Assembly: GCA_030151505.1 (NCBI GenBank)
Contig: JASLDQ010000141.1
Span: 1 to 5,259, forward strand
Direction: 5' to 3'
Source: Chromobacteriaceae bacterium
Lineage (GTDB): Bacteria > Pseudomonadota > Gammaproteobacteria > Burkholderiales > Aquaspirillaceae
Length of the DNA stretch: 5,259 nucleotides
In this document: one piece after another, positions 1-5,037 of the stretch
Layout of the letters: each line of letters begins with the position of its first letter
Numbering within the stretch: position 1 is the stretch's first letter
Position numbers and translations under genes: made by a program
Notes under the pieces: model-generated
Told to the model about the DNA's origin: nothing
Seen by the model: the letters and a program-made list of their open reading frames with translations, nothing else
The model's database searches: none

Positions 1-61
1 TTCATTTTGTATGTCGAACTCATGTGACGGGATGGAAGGCGCGATCAGCGCGTGCTCGATA

Positions 62-78
62 CCAGCGGCCCCCGCTGG
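62..78. repeat. GC-rich perfect inverted repeat (hairpin)
   Basis: CCAGCGG (62-68) and CCGCTGG (72-78) are perfect reverse complements around a CCC loop. This would make a very stable RNA hairpin. It could be the terminator stem of a gene ending just left of the window, but no T-run follows on either strand, so a terminator role is only a guess. No gene in the first 370 bases can be supported. Confidence 0.4.
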
Positions 79-110
79 GGTAATGTTCGGCGGGCGTTTA
101 GAGCGTGGAA

Positions 111-170
111 AGCATATTTTAATTGATTAAAAATCTTCAGGCACATTAAAAAATGTCAAAGACATGATAT
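111..170 (+). promoter_or_regulatory. AT-rich promoter/operator island upstream of the two-component operon
   Basis: This 60-base stretch is strongly AT-rich in an otherwise GC-rich window and is the best place for the promoter of the response regulator gene. It holds a perfect 7+2+7 palindrome (TTTTAAT 117-123, ATTAAAA 126-132), a second ATTAAAA at 145-151, a 5+4+5 inverted repeat (ACATT 143-147, AATGT 152-156) and a 5+3+5 inverted repeat (ATGTC 153-157, GACAT 161-165). A weak sigma70 pair can be drawn (TTGATT at 123-128 region with TTAAAA about 17 bases on), but the -10 match is poor. PmrA/QseB-family regulators bind TTAA-containing boxes, so autoregulation here is plausible but inferred. 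The distance to the ATG implies a leader of roughly 200 bases. Confidence 0.45.
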
Positions 171-207
171 GGGTGGGCATCATGCCGCTGCCGGTCTGAA
201 GGCCATT

Positions 208-223
208 CGACCGGAGCCGGTCG
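208..223. repeat. Inverted repeat in leader, 7+2+7
   Basis: CGACCGG (208-214) and CCGGTCG (217-223) are perfect reverse complements separated by AG. With only two central bases, it reads more like a protein-binding palindrome than an RNA hairpin. A further CCGGTC at 191-196 could pair with GACCGG at 209-214 instead, giving alternative structures in the leader of the response regulator transcript. Confidence 0.4.
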
Positions 224-225
224 CA

Positions 226-242
226 CGCCGCCTTGAGCGGCG
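226..242. repeat. Leader hairpin, 6-bp stem
   Basis: CGCCGC (226-231) pairs perfectly with GCGGCG (237-242) around a CTTGA loop. It lies in the leader between the AT-rich island and the response regulator start. No U-run follows, so it is not a canonical intrinsic terminator. Confidence 0.4.
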
Positions 243-243
243 A

Positions 244-285
244 GGCTGAAACGACGCAGCGCCTTGGCTGCCGGTCATTTCAGCC
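244..285. repeat. Leader stem with nested inner hairpin
   Basis: GGCTGAAA (244-251) is the exact reverse complement of TTTCAGCC (278-285). Inside the 26-base loop, CAGC (257-260) can pair with GCTG (267-270). Together with the two preceding inverted repeats this makes a structured leader before the response regulator gene. A regulatory role is not shown by sequence alone. Confidence 0.4.
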
Positions 286-370
286 AGGTTTAACTCTTGG
301 CGCGGCAAGATGTGGACGGTAGGGGCCCTTGGAAAAACAACCACGTCCTGATGAGAGAAAAGGCAGCTGC

Positions 371-1033
371 ATGCGGATATTGTTGGTGGAAGACGACAGG
401 ATGATTGGCGAAAGCGTCGAGGAAGGCTTGCGCGGGGAAAGCTACGCGGTGGACTGGGTGCGCGACGGCATCAGCGCCGAACTGGCCTTGAAGACCACCG
501 GCTACGATCTGGTGCTGCTCGATCTGGGCTTGCCCAGACAGCAGGGTCTGAGCGTGCTGTCCTGTTACCGGGCGGACGGCGGCGAGGCGCCGGTGCTGAT
601 CGTGACCGCCCGCGATGCCACCGCCGACCGGGTGAAGGGACTGGATGCCGGCGCCGACGATTATCTGGTCAAACCTTACGATCTGGACGAATTGTTCGCC
701 CGTATCCGCGCGCTGTTGCGTCGCCGGTCCGGGCGCAGCAATCCCGAAATCAGCCTGCGCGGGCTGGTCCTGAATCCGGCCACCCACGAGGCCAGCTTCG
801 AGGGCGCGCCGCTCAATTTGTCCCGCCGCGAGTTTTCCCTGCTGCATGCGCTGGTCGATCCGCCCGGCGTCGTCTTGTCTCGTTCCGTGCTGGAGGAAAA
901 GGTGTACGGCTGGGGCGAGGAGGTTGAAAGCAACGCCATCGAAGTTTACATCCACTCCCTGCGCAAGAAGCTCGGCAGTGACTTCATCAAAAACGTCCGC
1001 GGCGTCGGCTACAAGGTGGTCGGCACAGAATGA
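371..1033 (+). CDS. OmpR/PhoB-class response regulator, QseB/PmrA-like
   Basis: This is a 220-residue DNA-binding response regulator that would be phosphorylated by the kinase encoded next to it. The receiver domain is residues 1-115, with the acidic pair D8/D9, phospho-acceptor D51 (LLDLGLP), T79 and K101-P102 all present. A winged-helix output domain follows at about 125-220, with the typical C-terminal run SNAIEVYIHSLRKKLG and a GVGYKV end. Length and the VYGWGEEVESNA segment match the QseB/PmrA/TctD branch of OmpR regulators. I chose ATG 371 because AAAAGG (358-363) lies 7 bases upstream and the protein then begins MRILLVEDD, as the family does. A TTG at 329 in the same frame would add 14 residues foreign to the family. 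The stop overlaps the kinase start by ATGA, so the two are co-translated. Exact orthology (QseB versus PmrA) cannot be settled by eye. The target genes are unknown, but the convergent cytochrome locus is a reasonable candidate. Confidence 0.95.
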   Translation: MRILLVEDDRMIGESVEEGLRGESYAVDWVRDGISAELALKTTGYDLVLLDLGLPRQQGLSVLSCYRADGGEAPVLIVTARDATADRVKGLDAGADDYLVKPYDLDELFARIRALLRRRSGRSNPEISLRGLVLNPATHEASFEGAPLNLSRREFSLLHALVDPPGVVLSRSVLEEKVYGWGEEVESNAIEVYIHSLRKKLGSDFIKNVRGVGYKVVGTE

Positions 1034-2352
1034 GATCCATCCGGCGACAACTGCTGGTCTGGCTGCTGGGCGGCATGCTGGCATCCACTCTGCTGGCGGG
1101 GACGATGATGTTCGTCAAGGTCCGCAAGGAGACGGCCGAACTGTTTGACGATCAGCTGCGCCTGATCGCCACCTCCCTGCCTGCCCGCATCGTCGAACAG
1201 CATCAGGTCGATGACGACGACGAACTCGATGACGACATCTCTGTGCAGGTCTGGGACCCGGATGGCCGTCTGGTGTATTCGGCCAATGCCGACCCCGGTC
1301 CTCCCAGACCGACATTCCGCAAGAACGGCCACCATGCGGTAGTGTCCGACCACAAGCGCTGGCAGGTTTTCACCGACACCCGGCACGGCCATCTGGTCCA
1401 GGTAGCCCGTTCCACCGATGACCGCGACAAGCTGGCGATCAAGCTGGCCTTTCGTTCGTTGCTGCCGTTTCTGGTCCTGATGCCGCTGTTGGCCATCTTC
1501 ATCCTGCTGGTCGTCTCCCGCAGTCTGCGCCCGCTGGACCAGCTCGCCCGCGCTGTCGGCCGGCAATCCCCTTCGGCGCTCAAACCCCTGGCTCTCGGCA
1601 AGACGCCGCCTGAGGTCCGTCCGGTCGTGCTGGCGCTCAACGACCTGCTGACCCGGCTGGAACTGGCGATGGCGGCGCAGCGCAGCTTTGTGGCCGATGC
1701 CGCGCACGAGCTCAGGACGCCGCTGACCGCACTCAAGCTGCAGCTGCAACTGGCCGAACGGACCGTCGATGAGGCCCAGCGGGCCGAAGCCTTTGTCAAG
1801 CTCAACCAGCGGCTGGATCGGGCCGCGCACCTGGTGCATCAGTTGCTGACGCTGGCCCGGCACGAACCGCAGATGGCTGAACAGGATTTTGCCCCGGTCG
1901 ACCTGGGTAGGCTGGCGGGCGAGACCGTGGCCGAGTACGACGACATGGCGCGCGACAAGAACCTCGATCTTGGCCTCGACGTCACCGCCGACGCCGCGAC
2001 GGTATCGGGCCATGGCGACAGTCTCGCCATCCTGCTCGGCAATCTGGTGCGCAACGCGCTGCTGTACACCCCGGCGGGCGGTAAGGTGGACGTGGTGGTC
2101 GGCCAGAGGCAGGGGCAGGCCGTGCTGCAGGTGATCGATACGGGGCCGGGCTTGTCTCCGGCCGCCCGGCTGCGGGTGTTCGACCGCTTCTACCGCGAGG
2201 AGGGCAACGGCCATGCCGGCAGCGGCCTGGGACTGGCCATCGTCAAGAACATTGCCGACACCCATGGTGCCAGCATCGAGCTGGCCGACAACCCCGGTGC
2301 GGCCAGCGGGCTGATGGTGACCGTCACGTTTGGCGGTACGCGGCGGAACTGA
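1030..2352 (+). CDS. Membrane sensor histidine kinase, QseC/PmrB-like
   Basis: This 440-residue inner-membrane kinase is the partner of the preceding regulator, overlapping it by 4 bases (ATGA); AAGGTGG lies 10 bases before the ATG. In order: TM1 about 8-29; a periplasmic sensor of roughly 110 residues; TM2 about 144-163; a HAMP-like linker with conserved SRSLRPLDQL; a HisKA domain with phospho-acceptor H226 in HELRTP; and a HATPase domain with N338/N342 (N box), D370-TGPG (G1), F384-DRFYR (F box) and G397-SGLGL (G2). All catalytic motifs are intact, so it should be active. The ELFDDQL segment just after TM1 is typical of the QseC group. The sensor carries a striking acidic cluster at residues 61-69 (four Asp, Glu, Leu, three Asp), which could bind cations as acidic patches do in some other sensors; that is inference. 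The signal is unknown, and neither adrenergic/AI-3 sensing nor metal sensing can be assumed. Confidence 0.95.
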   Translation: MRSIRRQLLVWLLGGMLASTLLAGTMMFVKVRKETAELFDDQLRLIATSLPARIVEQHQVDDDDELDDDISVQVWDPDGRLVYSANADPGPPRPTFRKNGHHAVVSDHKRWQVFTDTRHGHLVQVARSTDDRDKLAIKLAFRSLLPFLVLMPLLAIFILLVVSRSLRPLDQLARAVGRQSPSALKPLALGKTPPEVRPVVLALNDLLTRLELAMAAQRSFVADAAHELRTPLTALKLQLQLAERTVDEAQRAEAFVKLNQRLDRAAHLVHQLLTLARHEPQMAEQDFAPVDLGRLAGETVAEYDDMARDKNLDLGLDVTADAATVSGHGDSLAILLGNLVRNALLYTPAGGKVDVVVGQRQGQAVLQVIDTGPGLSPAARLRVFDRFYREEGNGHAGSGLGLAIVKNIADTHGASIELADNPGAASGLMVTVTFGGTRRN

Positions 2353-2374
2353 CGGTCAGCCAAGCGGCGCGACC

Positions 2375-2393
2375 GTTGGCCGGCCGGGCCAAC
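2375..2393. terminator. Possible bidirectional terminator between convergent genes
   Basis: GTTGGCC (2375-2381) and GGCCAAC (2387-2393) form a perfect 7-bp stem with a GGCCG loop, in the 46-base gap between the convergent kinase and cytochrome b561 genes. The position suits a shared terminator. No T-run follows on either strand, so it is not a textbook intrinsic terminator. Two competing stems, ACGGTC/GACCGT (2352-2357/2371-2376) and GCCAA/TTGGC (2359-2363/2376-2380), use overlapping bases. Confidence 0.4.
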
Positions 2394-2398
2394 TCCGT

Positions 2399-2956
2399 TC
2401 ATTCGCGGCGGCCGATCGGCAGCATCCGCACCAGGGTGTTGTCGCGGACCAGCCAGTGATGCCACAGCGCCGCTGCGGCGTGCAGGCCGATCAGTACGTA
2501 GAGCGTCGACGCGACCAGTTCATGAACTTCCTTGATGTCACCCGCCAGCGCCTTGTCCAGCGGCACCGGCATTGCCAGCGTCAAATTCAGCAGCGGCAGG
2601 ACCAGCGGCTTGCCGGAAGCGGTCAGCATGGTCAGGCCGGACAGCGGCAGGCCGATCAGGGCCAGATAGAGCAGGGCGTGGCCGGCGTGGCTGGCTGCCG
2701 TGTTGAGGGCGGACGGGGTCGGAACGATGGGGGGCGTTTTGTGGGTGACGCGCCAGACCAGGCGCAGCAGCGTCAGCGCCAGCACGCCGAAACCGCACAG
2801 GAAATGCAGCAGCTTCATGGTTTCGCGGGCATCGGTGCCCTTCGGAAAGATGCCCCTGAACTCGATGAAGGCGAAGGTCGCCGCCACCAGAATGAACGAT
2901 AGCCAGTGCAGGGCGATGGTGCCGCCGTTGTAGCGTGTGGATGAAGTTTGGCTCAT
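2399..2956 (-). CDS. Cytochrome b561, CybB type
   Basis: This 185-residue inner-membrane di-heme b-type cytochrome is expected to take electrons from the quinol pool and pass them to a periplasmic acceptor, or to act on superoxide as proposed for E. coli CybB. Four hydrophobic segments lie near residues 13-32, 50-70, 93-113 and 145-168. The predicted heme ligands are H17 and H51 (34 apart) in helices 1 and 2, and H145 and H159 (14 apart) in helix 4; from memory this is the spacing in CybB (H13/H47 and H137/H151). The opening TRYNGGTIALHWLSF is characteristic of the family. The start is preceded only by a weak GAG-containing ribosome site. The gene lies 61 bases after the CDF gene on the same strand, with a hairpin in the gap, and converges on the kinase. 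It is distinct from the second cytochrome b at the right edge. The partner protein is not known; DHC or SHP from the same locus is possible. Confidence 0.93.
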   Translation of the reverse strand: MSQTSSTRYNGGTIALHWLSFILVAATFAFIEFRGIFPKGTDARETMKLLHFLCGFGVLALTLLRLVWRVTHKTPPIVPTPSALNTAASHAGHALLYLALIGLPLSGLTMLTASGKPLVLPLLNLTLAMPVPLDKALAGDIKEVHELVASTLYVLIGLHAAAALWHHWLVRDNTLVRMLPIGRRE

Positions 2957-2972
2957 GGTTTTTCTCGTTTAG

Positions 2973-2989
2973 AAGGCCGGTCCGGCCTT
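2973..2989 (-). repeat. Perfect palindromic hairpin between the CDF and cytochrome b561 genes
   Basis: AAGGCCGG (2973-2980) and CCGGCCTT (2982-2989) are perfect reverse complements around a single T. As RNA this gives a 6-7 bp GC-rich stem with a 3-5 base loop. It lies in the 61-base gap, 16 bases upstream of the cytochrome b561 ATG and downstream of the CDF stop. No U-run follows in the direction of transcription, so it may stabilise or attenuate a shared transcript, or be a protein-binding site, rather than a strong terminator. Confidence 0.5.
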
Positions 2990-3017
2990 GTGGTTGGATG
3001 GGGTGTGGATGGCCGGT

Positions 3018-3929
3018 TCAGACCGGGTCGACGTGGGTCATCACGTTCAGCACCGGCAGCGTTTCCATCACGCCGCGCCGGGCGTTCACCGCGATATCGT
3101 GGCCCTGCCTGACCGTCATTCCCGCATCCACTTCCAGATGAACGTCGACCAGAATCAGGTCGCCGACCTTGCGGGTCTTGAGGTCGTGCAGGCCGCTTAC
3201 CCCGGCGGTTTCCAGCAGGCGCGCGCGGATGGCTGCGGTTTCTTCTTCGGTGACGGCACGGTCCATCAGGTCGTGCAGCGCATCCCAGGTAAAACTCCAG
3301 CCCATCTTGCCCACCATCAACCCGACGATCAGCGCGGCGATCGGATCGAGAATCGGGTAGCCCAGCAGATTGCCGCCAATGCCGACGGCCACCACCAGCG
3401 ACGAGGCCGCATCCGAACGGGCATGCCAGGCGTTGGCGACCAGCATGCTGGACCGCACCCGCTCTGCCACCGCCAGCATGTAGCGGAACAGCGTCTCCTT
3501 GGCGACCAGCGCCGCCAGTGCAACCCACAGCGCGACCAGGTGGACCTGACCGATCAGGTGGGGTTCTTCCAGCTTGCGGACGGCGGACCACAAGATGCCC
3601 ACGCCCACGATCAACAGCAGCAGGCCCAGTACCAGCGAGGCGGCGGTTTCGAAACGGTAGTGTCCGTAGGGATGGTCGGCGTCGGGCGCCTTCTGGCTGT
3701 GCTTGTTGGCGAACAGCACGACGAAATCGGCAACCAGATCGGACAGCGAGTGGATCCCGTCCGCGATCAGGCCCTGCGAGCCGGAAAAAATACCGGCGAT
3801 GACTTGGCCGGTCGTCAGGACAAGATTGACCGCCACGCTGACCAGCGTGCTTTTCCGGGCGGCCTGGCTGCGTTCCGGGCTGTCCTGTTCATGGTCTTCG
3901 CCATTGGCGGGAAGGAGTTGGTGGTTCAT
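3018..3929 (-). CDS. Cation diffusion facilitator (CDF) family divalent metal exporter
   Basis: This 303-residue inner-membrane metal/proton antiporter is expected to export Zn(II), or a related divalent ion such as Fe(II), Mn(II), Co(II) or Cd(II), from the cytoplasm. Six helices are expected: about 25-48, 54-75, 95-117, 126-148, 170-190 and 192-208. A cytoplasmic C-terminal domain follows at about 213-303. The transport site reads H60xxxD64 in helix 2 and H169xxxD173 in helix 5, the His/Asp pattern typical of Zn-type CDFs; E. coli FieF/YiiP has Asp at the first position. The loop after helix 2 carries D83, D85, H86 and H90 (ADHPYGH signature), and the C-terminal domain carries H248, H264, D268, H299 and D301 as possible regulatory metal ligands. 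ATG 3929 was chosen because the protein then starts where the family does. The frame stays open to 4088, but that extension is unlike CDFs. No clear ribosome site is seen. The metal cannot be fixed from sequence. Confidence 0.92.
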   Translation of the reverse strand: MNHQLLPANGEDHEQDSPERSQAARKSTLVSVAVNLVLTTGQVIAGIFSGSQGLIADGIHSLSDLVADFVVLFANKHSQKAPDADHPYGHYRFETAASLVLGLLLLIVGVGILWSAVRKLEEPHLIGQVHLVALWVALAALVAKETLFRYMLAVAERVRSSMLVANAWHARSDAASSLVVAVGIGGNLLGYPILDPIAALIVGLMVGKMGWSFTWDALHDLMDRAVTEEETAAIRARLLETAGVSGLHDLKTRKVGDLILVDVHLEVDAGMTVRQGHDIAVNARRGVMETLPVLNVMTHVDPV

Positions 3930-3997
3930 GGTTATCGTTGGTTTTAGAGAATGAAATAACAATCTACACCCGCCGGATGACTGTTTGATACATCCGG
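3930..3997 (-). promoter_or_regulatory. Likely promoter/operator region of the CDF gene
   Basis: The bases just upstream of the CDF start (3930-3968) are AT-rich compared with the surroundings. They are followed by a perfect inverted repeat, CCGGATG (3973-3979) and CATCCGG (3991-3997), with an 11-base AT-rich centre. The 180-base gap to the DHC gene suggests that the CDF gene has its own promoter. The palindrome could be an operator for a metal-responsive regulator, but no convincing -35/-10 pair was found and no regulator gene is next to it. Confidence 0.35.
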
Positions 3998-4020
3998 AGT
4001 CGGCAAGGCTGTTCAGGCCG

Positions 4021-4059
4021 GCCATGCTATTTCTCAGCATGGCACGGCTCTTGCCATGC
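4021..4059. repeat. Alternating inverted repeats (two mutually exclusive hairpins)
   Basis: GCCATGCT (4021-4028) pairs perfectly with AGCATGGC (4036-4043) over a 7-base loop. GCATGGCA (4037-4044) also pairs perfectly with TGCCATGC (4052-4059) over another 7-base loop. The middle arm is shared, so only one hairpin can form at a time. An outer pair, CCGGAGTC (3994-4001) and GACTCCGG (4069-4076), can enclose both. This lies between the DHC stop and the CDF start. No T-run follows either stem. Confidence 0.55.
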
Positions 4060-4090
4060 CGGGAGGATGACTCCGGCTGATCCCGCATCG

Positions 4091-4107
4091 CCGGCCTTGG
4101 TTGCCGG
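4091..4107 (-). terminator. Possible terminator stem just after the DHC gene
   Basis: CCGGC (4091-4095) and GCCGG (4103-4107) form a 5-bp stem with a 7-base loop, starting 2 bases after the DHC stop codon. It sits inside a longer imperfect pairing of GCTGATCCC (4076-4084) with GGGGTCAGC (4105-4113). The place fits the end of the cytochrome b/SHP/DHC transcript, but there is no U-run, so termination may need Rho or the structure may only protect the 3' end. Confidence 0.35.
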
Positions 4108-4109
4108 GG

Positions 4110-4613
4110 TCAGCGGGGAGGAATCCGGACATTGTCGTCGTCGAAGTCGCCGCGTTCGGCCCCTCGGTGGCAGGCCACGCAGTTGGCCGCGCTGCCAACG
4201 CCCTTGCGTCGGAACACTTCCGGGCGGATTTCGTCGTGCTTGTGCCGGAACCAGACCGTGCTGGTGATGCGGATCGGCGGGTTGGTGCTGCTCTCGGCGT
4301 ATTTGCGCTGGTATTTCGGATTGGTGTTTTCCGCCGACCACATGGTCAGGAACGTGGTGATCTCGTTGCGGGTGGCGGGCTCGAGCGAGGCGTTCTCGCC
4401 GAAATGGCGATCCAGTCCATTCATCATCTTGCGCCACGATGCCGCCGGCAGCATGCCCGGCGGGTAGGCCATGTGGCAGGTGGCGCACTCGGCCTTGTAG
4501 GTCGCATTGGGCGGAACCTGTCGGTAGCGGTGCTTGTTGCCGTAATCGTCGTCGGCCAGCGCGGGCAGCGCGACGATGGCGAGCAGCAGAGAGAGCTGGA
4601 GCGGGGTTTTCAT
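4110..4613 (-). CDS. dhc: Diheme cytochrome c, DHC family
   Basis: This is a periplasmic diheme electron carrier of 167 residues including a signal peptide (about 1-20, cleavage after ALA). Two heme-binding motifs are present, C43-ATCH47 and C145-VACH149. H70 (DRHFGENASL) and H124 or H126 (WFRHKHDEI) are candidate distal ligands for bis-His hemes. The order CATCH, YPPGMLPAASW, DRHFGENASLEP, IRITSTVWFRHKH, CVACH, then an IPP end is the layout of the DHC family described from Rhodobacter sphaeroides, in which DHC donates electrons to SHP. The SHP gene lies directly upstream with only 10 bases between the genes, and the ribosome site AAGGAG (6 bases from the ATG) overlaps the SHP stop codon, so the two are coupled. 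Codon use is like its neighbours. The acidic stretch near the C-terminus (GDFDDDN) may be a docking surface; that is inference. Confidence 0.93.
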   Translation of the reverse strand: MKTPLQLSLLLAIVALPALADDDYGNKHRYRQVPPNATYKAECATCHMAYPPGMLPAASWRKMMNGLDRHFGENASLEPATRNEITTFLTMWSAENTNPKYQRKYAESSTNPPIRITSTVWFRHKHDEIRPEVFRRKGVGSAANCVACHRGAERGDFDDDNVRIPPR

Positions 4614-4623
4614 TGGATTCTCC

Positions 4624-5037
4624 TTATTTGACGGTCAGCAGCCAGGCGACAAAATCGGCTTTTTCCGCTGCCGTGCACTCGCGGGCATGCACGTCGTCGC
4701 AATTGCGGCGGAACCACTTTTCCACTTTTTTCTCGTCGGTGAAGCGCTCGGCATTGGCCACCGGCGCGAGCGGCTTGATCGGCCGGAACGCGCGCGTTTC
4801 CCCCGGCTTGCGCGGGTCGCCGGTATGGCAGGTGGCGCAGCTGACCATCTTGCCGTCGCGGCTGACCTCGCGCTGGTAGAAGGCGCGCCCCCGCTCGGGT
4901 GAGGCGGTAAAGGCCGGGTTTTGCTGTTTGGCCGCGGTCTGGTAGGACTGCAGGATGGAGGTGGGCGTGGCGGCCTGGGCCAATGGAACCAGCGGGACGA
5001 GGAGGAGGGTGCAGGCGAGCGGGAGCAGGCGTTTCAT
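4624..5037 (-). CDS. shp: SHP-family cytochrome c (DUF1924), oxygen-binding heme protein
   Basis: This periplasmic mono-heme cytochrome c has 137 residues, with a signal peptide to about residue 22 (AQA then ATPTS), leaving about 115 residues, close to the R. sphaeroides protein (about 112). The heme motif is C67-ATCH71, followed by the family signature HTGDPRKPGETR, then RPIKPLAP. The segment WFRRNCDDVHARECTAAEKADF is the SHP hallmark: N112 matches the Asn that is the sixth heme ligand in oxidised SHP, and C113/C121 match its disulfide. In the characterised protein the Asn leaves on reduction, so O2, NO or cyanide can bind; DHC is the electron donor. I chose ATG 5037 because AAGGA lies 8 bases upstream and it overlaps the previous stop as ATGA; the ATG at 5046 would overlap that ribosome site. 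The biological function is unresolved to my knowledge. Confidence 0.93.
   Translation of the reverse strand: MKRLLPLACTLLLVPLVPLAQAATPTSILQSYQTAAKQQNPAFTASPERGRAFYQREVSRDGKMVSCATCHTGDPRKPGETRAFRPIKPLAPVANAERFTDEKKVEKWFRRNCDDVHARECTAAEKADFVAWLLTVK

Noticed and set aside
1..23. Possible divergent gene starting at 23 on the - strand (would begin MSSTYKM).
   Set aside because: Only about seven codons are visible and there is no ribosome site upstream, so it cannot be supported.
329..370. TTG-initiated N-terminal extension of the response regulator.
   Set aside because: The 14 extra residues are unlike the family, while ATG 371 has AAAAGG 7 bases upstream and gives the canonical MRILLVEDD start.
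290..1084. Long minus-strand open frame opposite the response regulator.
   Set aside because: It is a shadow of a GC-rich gene on the other strand, with low-complexity Ala/Gln/Gly composition and no recognisable domain.
1009..2265. 418-codon minus-strand open frame opposite the kinase.
   Set aside because: Gln/Arg/Gly-rich antisense translation of a well-supported histidine kinase with all motifs intact on the + strand.
2988..3947. 319-codon plus-strand open frame opposite the CDF gene.
   Set aside because: Antisense shadow, His/Gln/Asp-rich without a domain, while the - strand encodes a full CDF protein.
3930..4088. N-terminal extension of the CDF protein to 4088.
   Set aside because: The added residues cover the inverted-repeat region, are unlike CDF proteins, and the family-like N-terminus begins at 3929.
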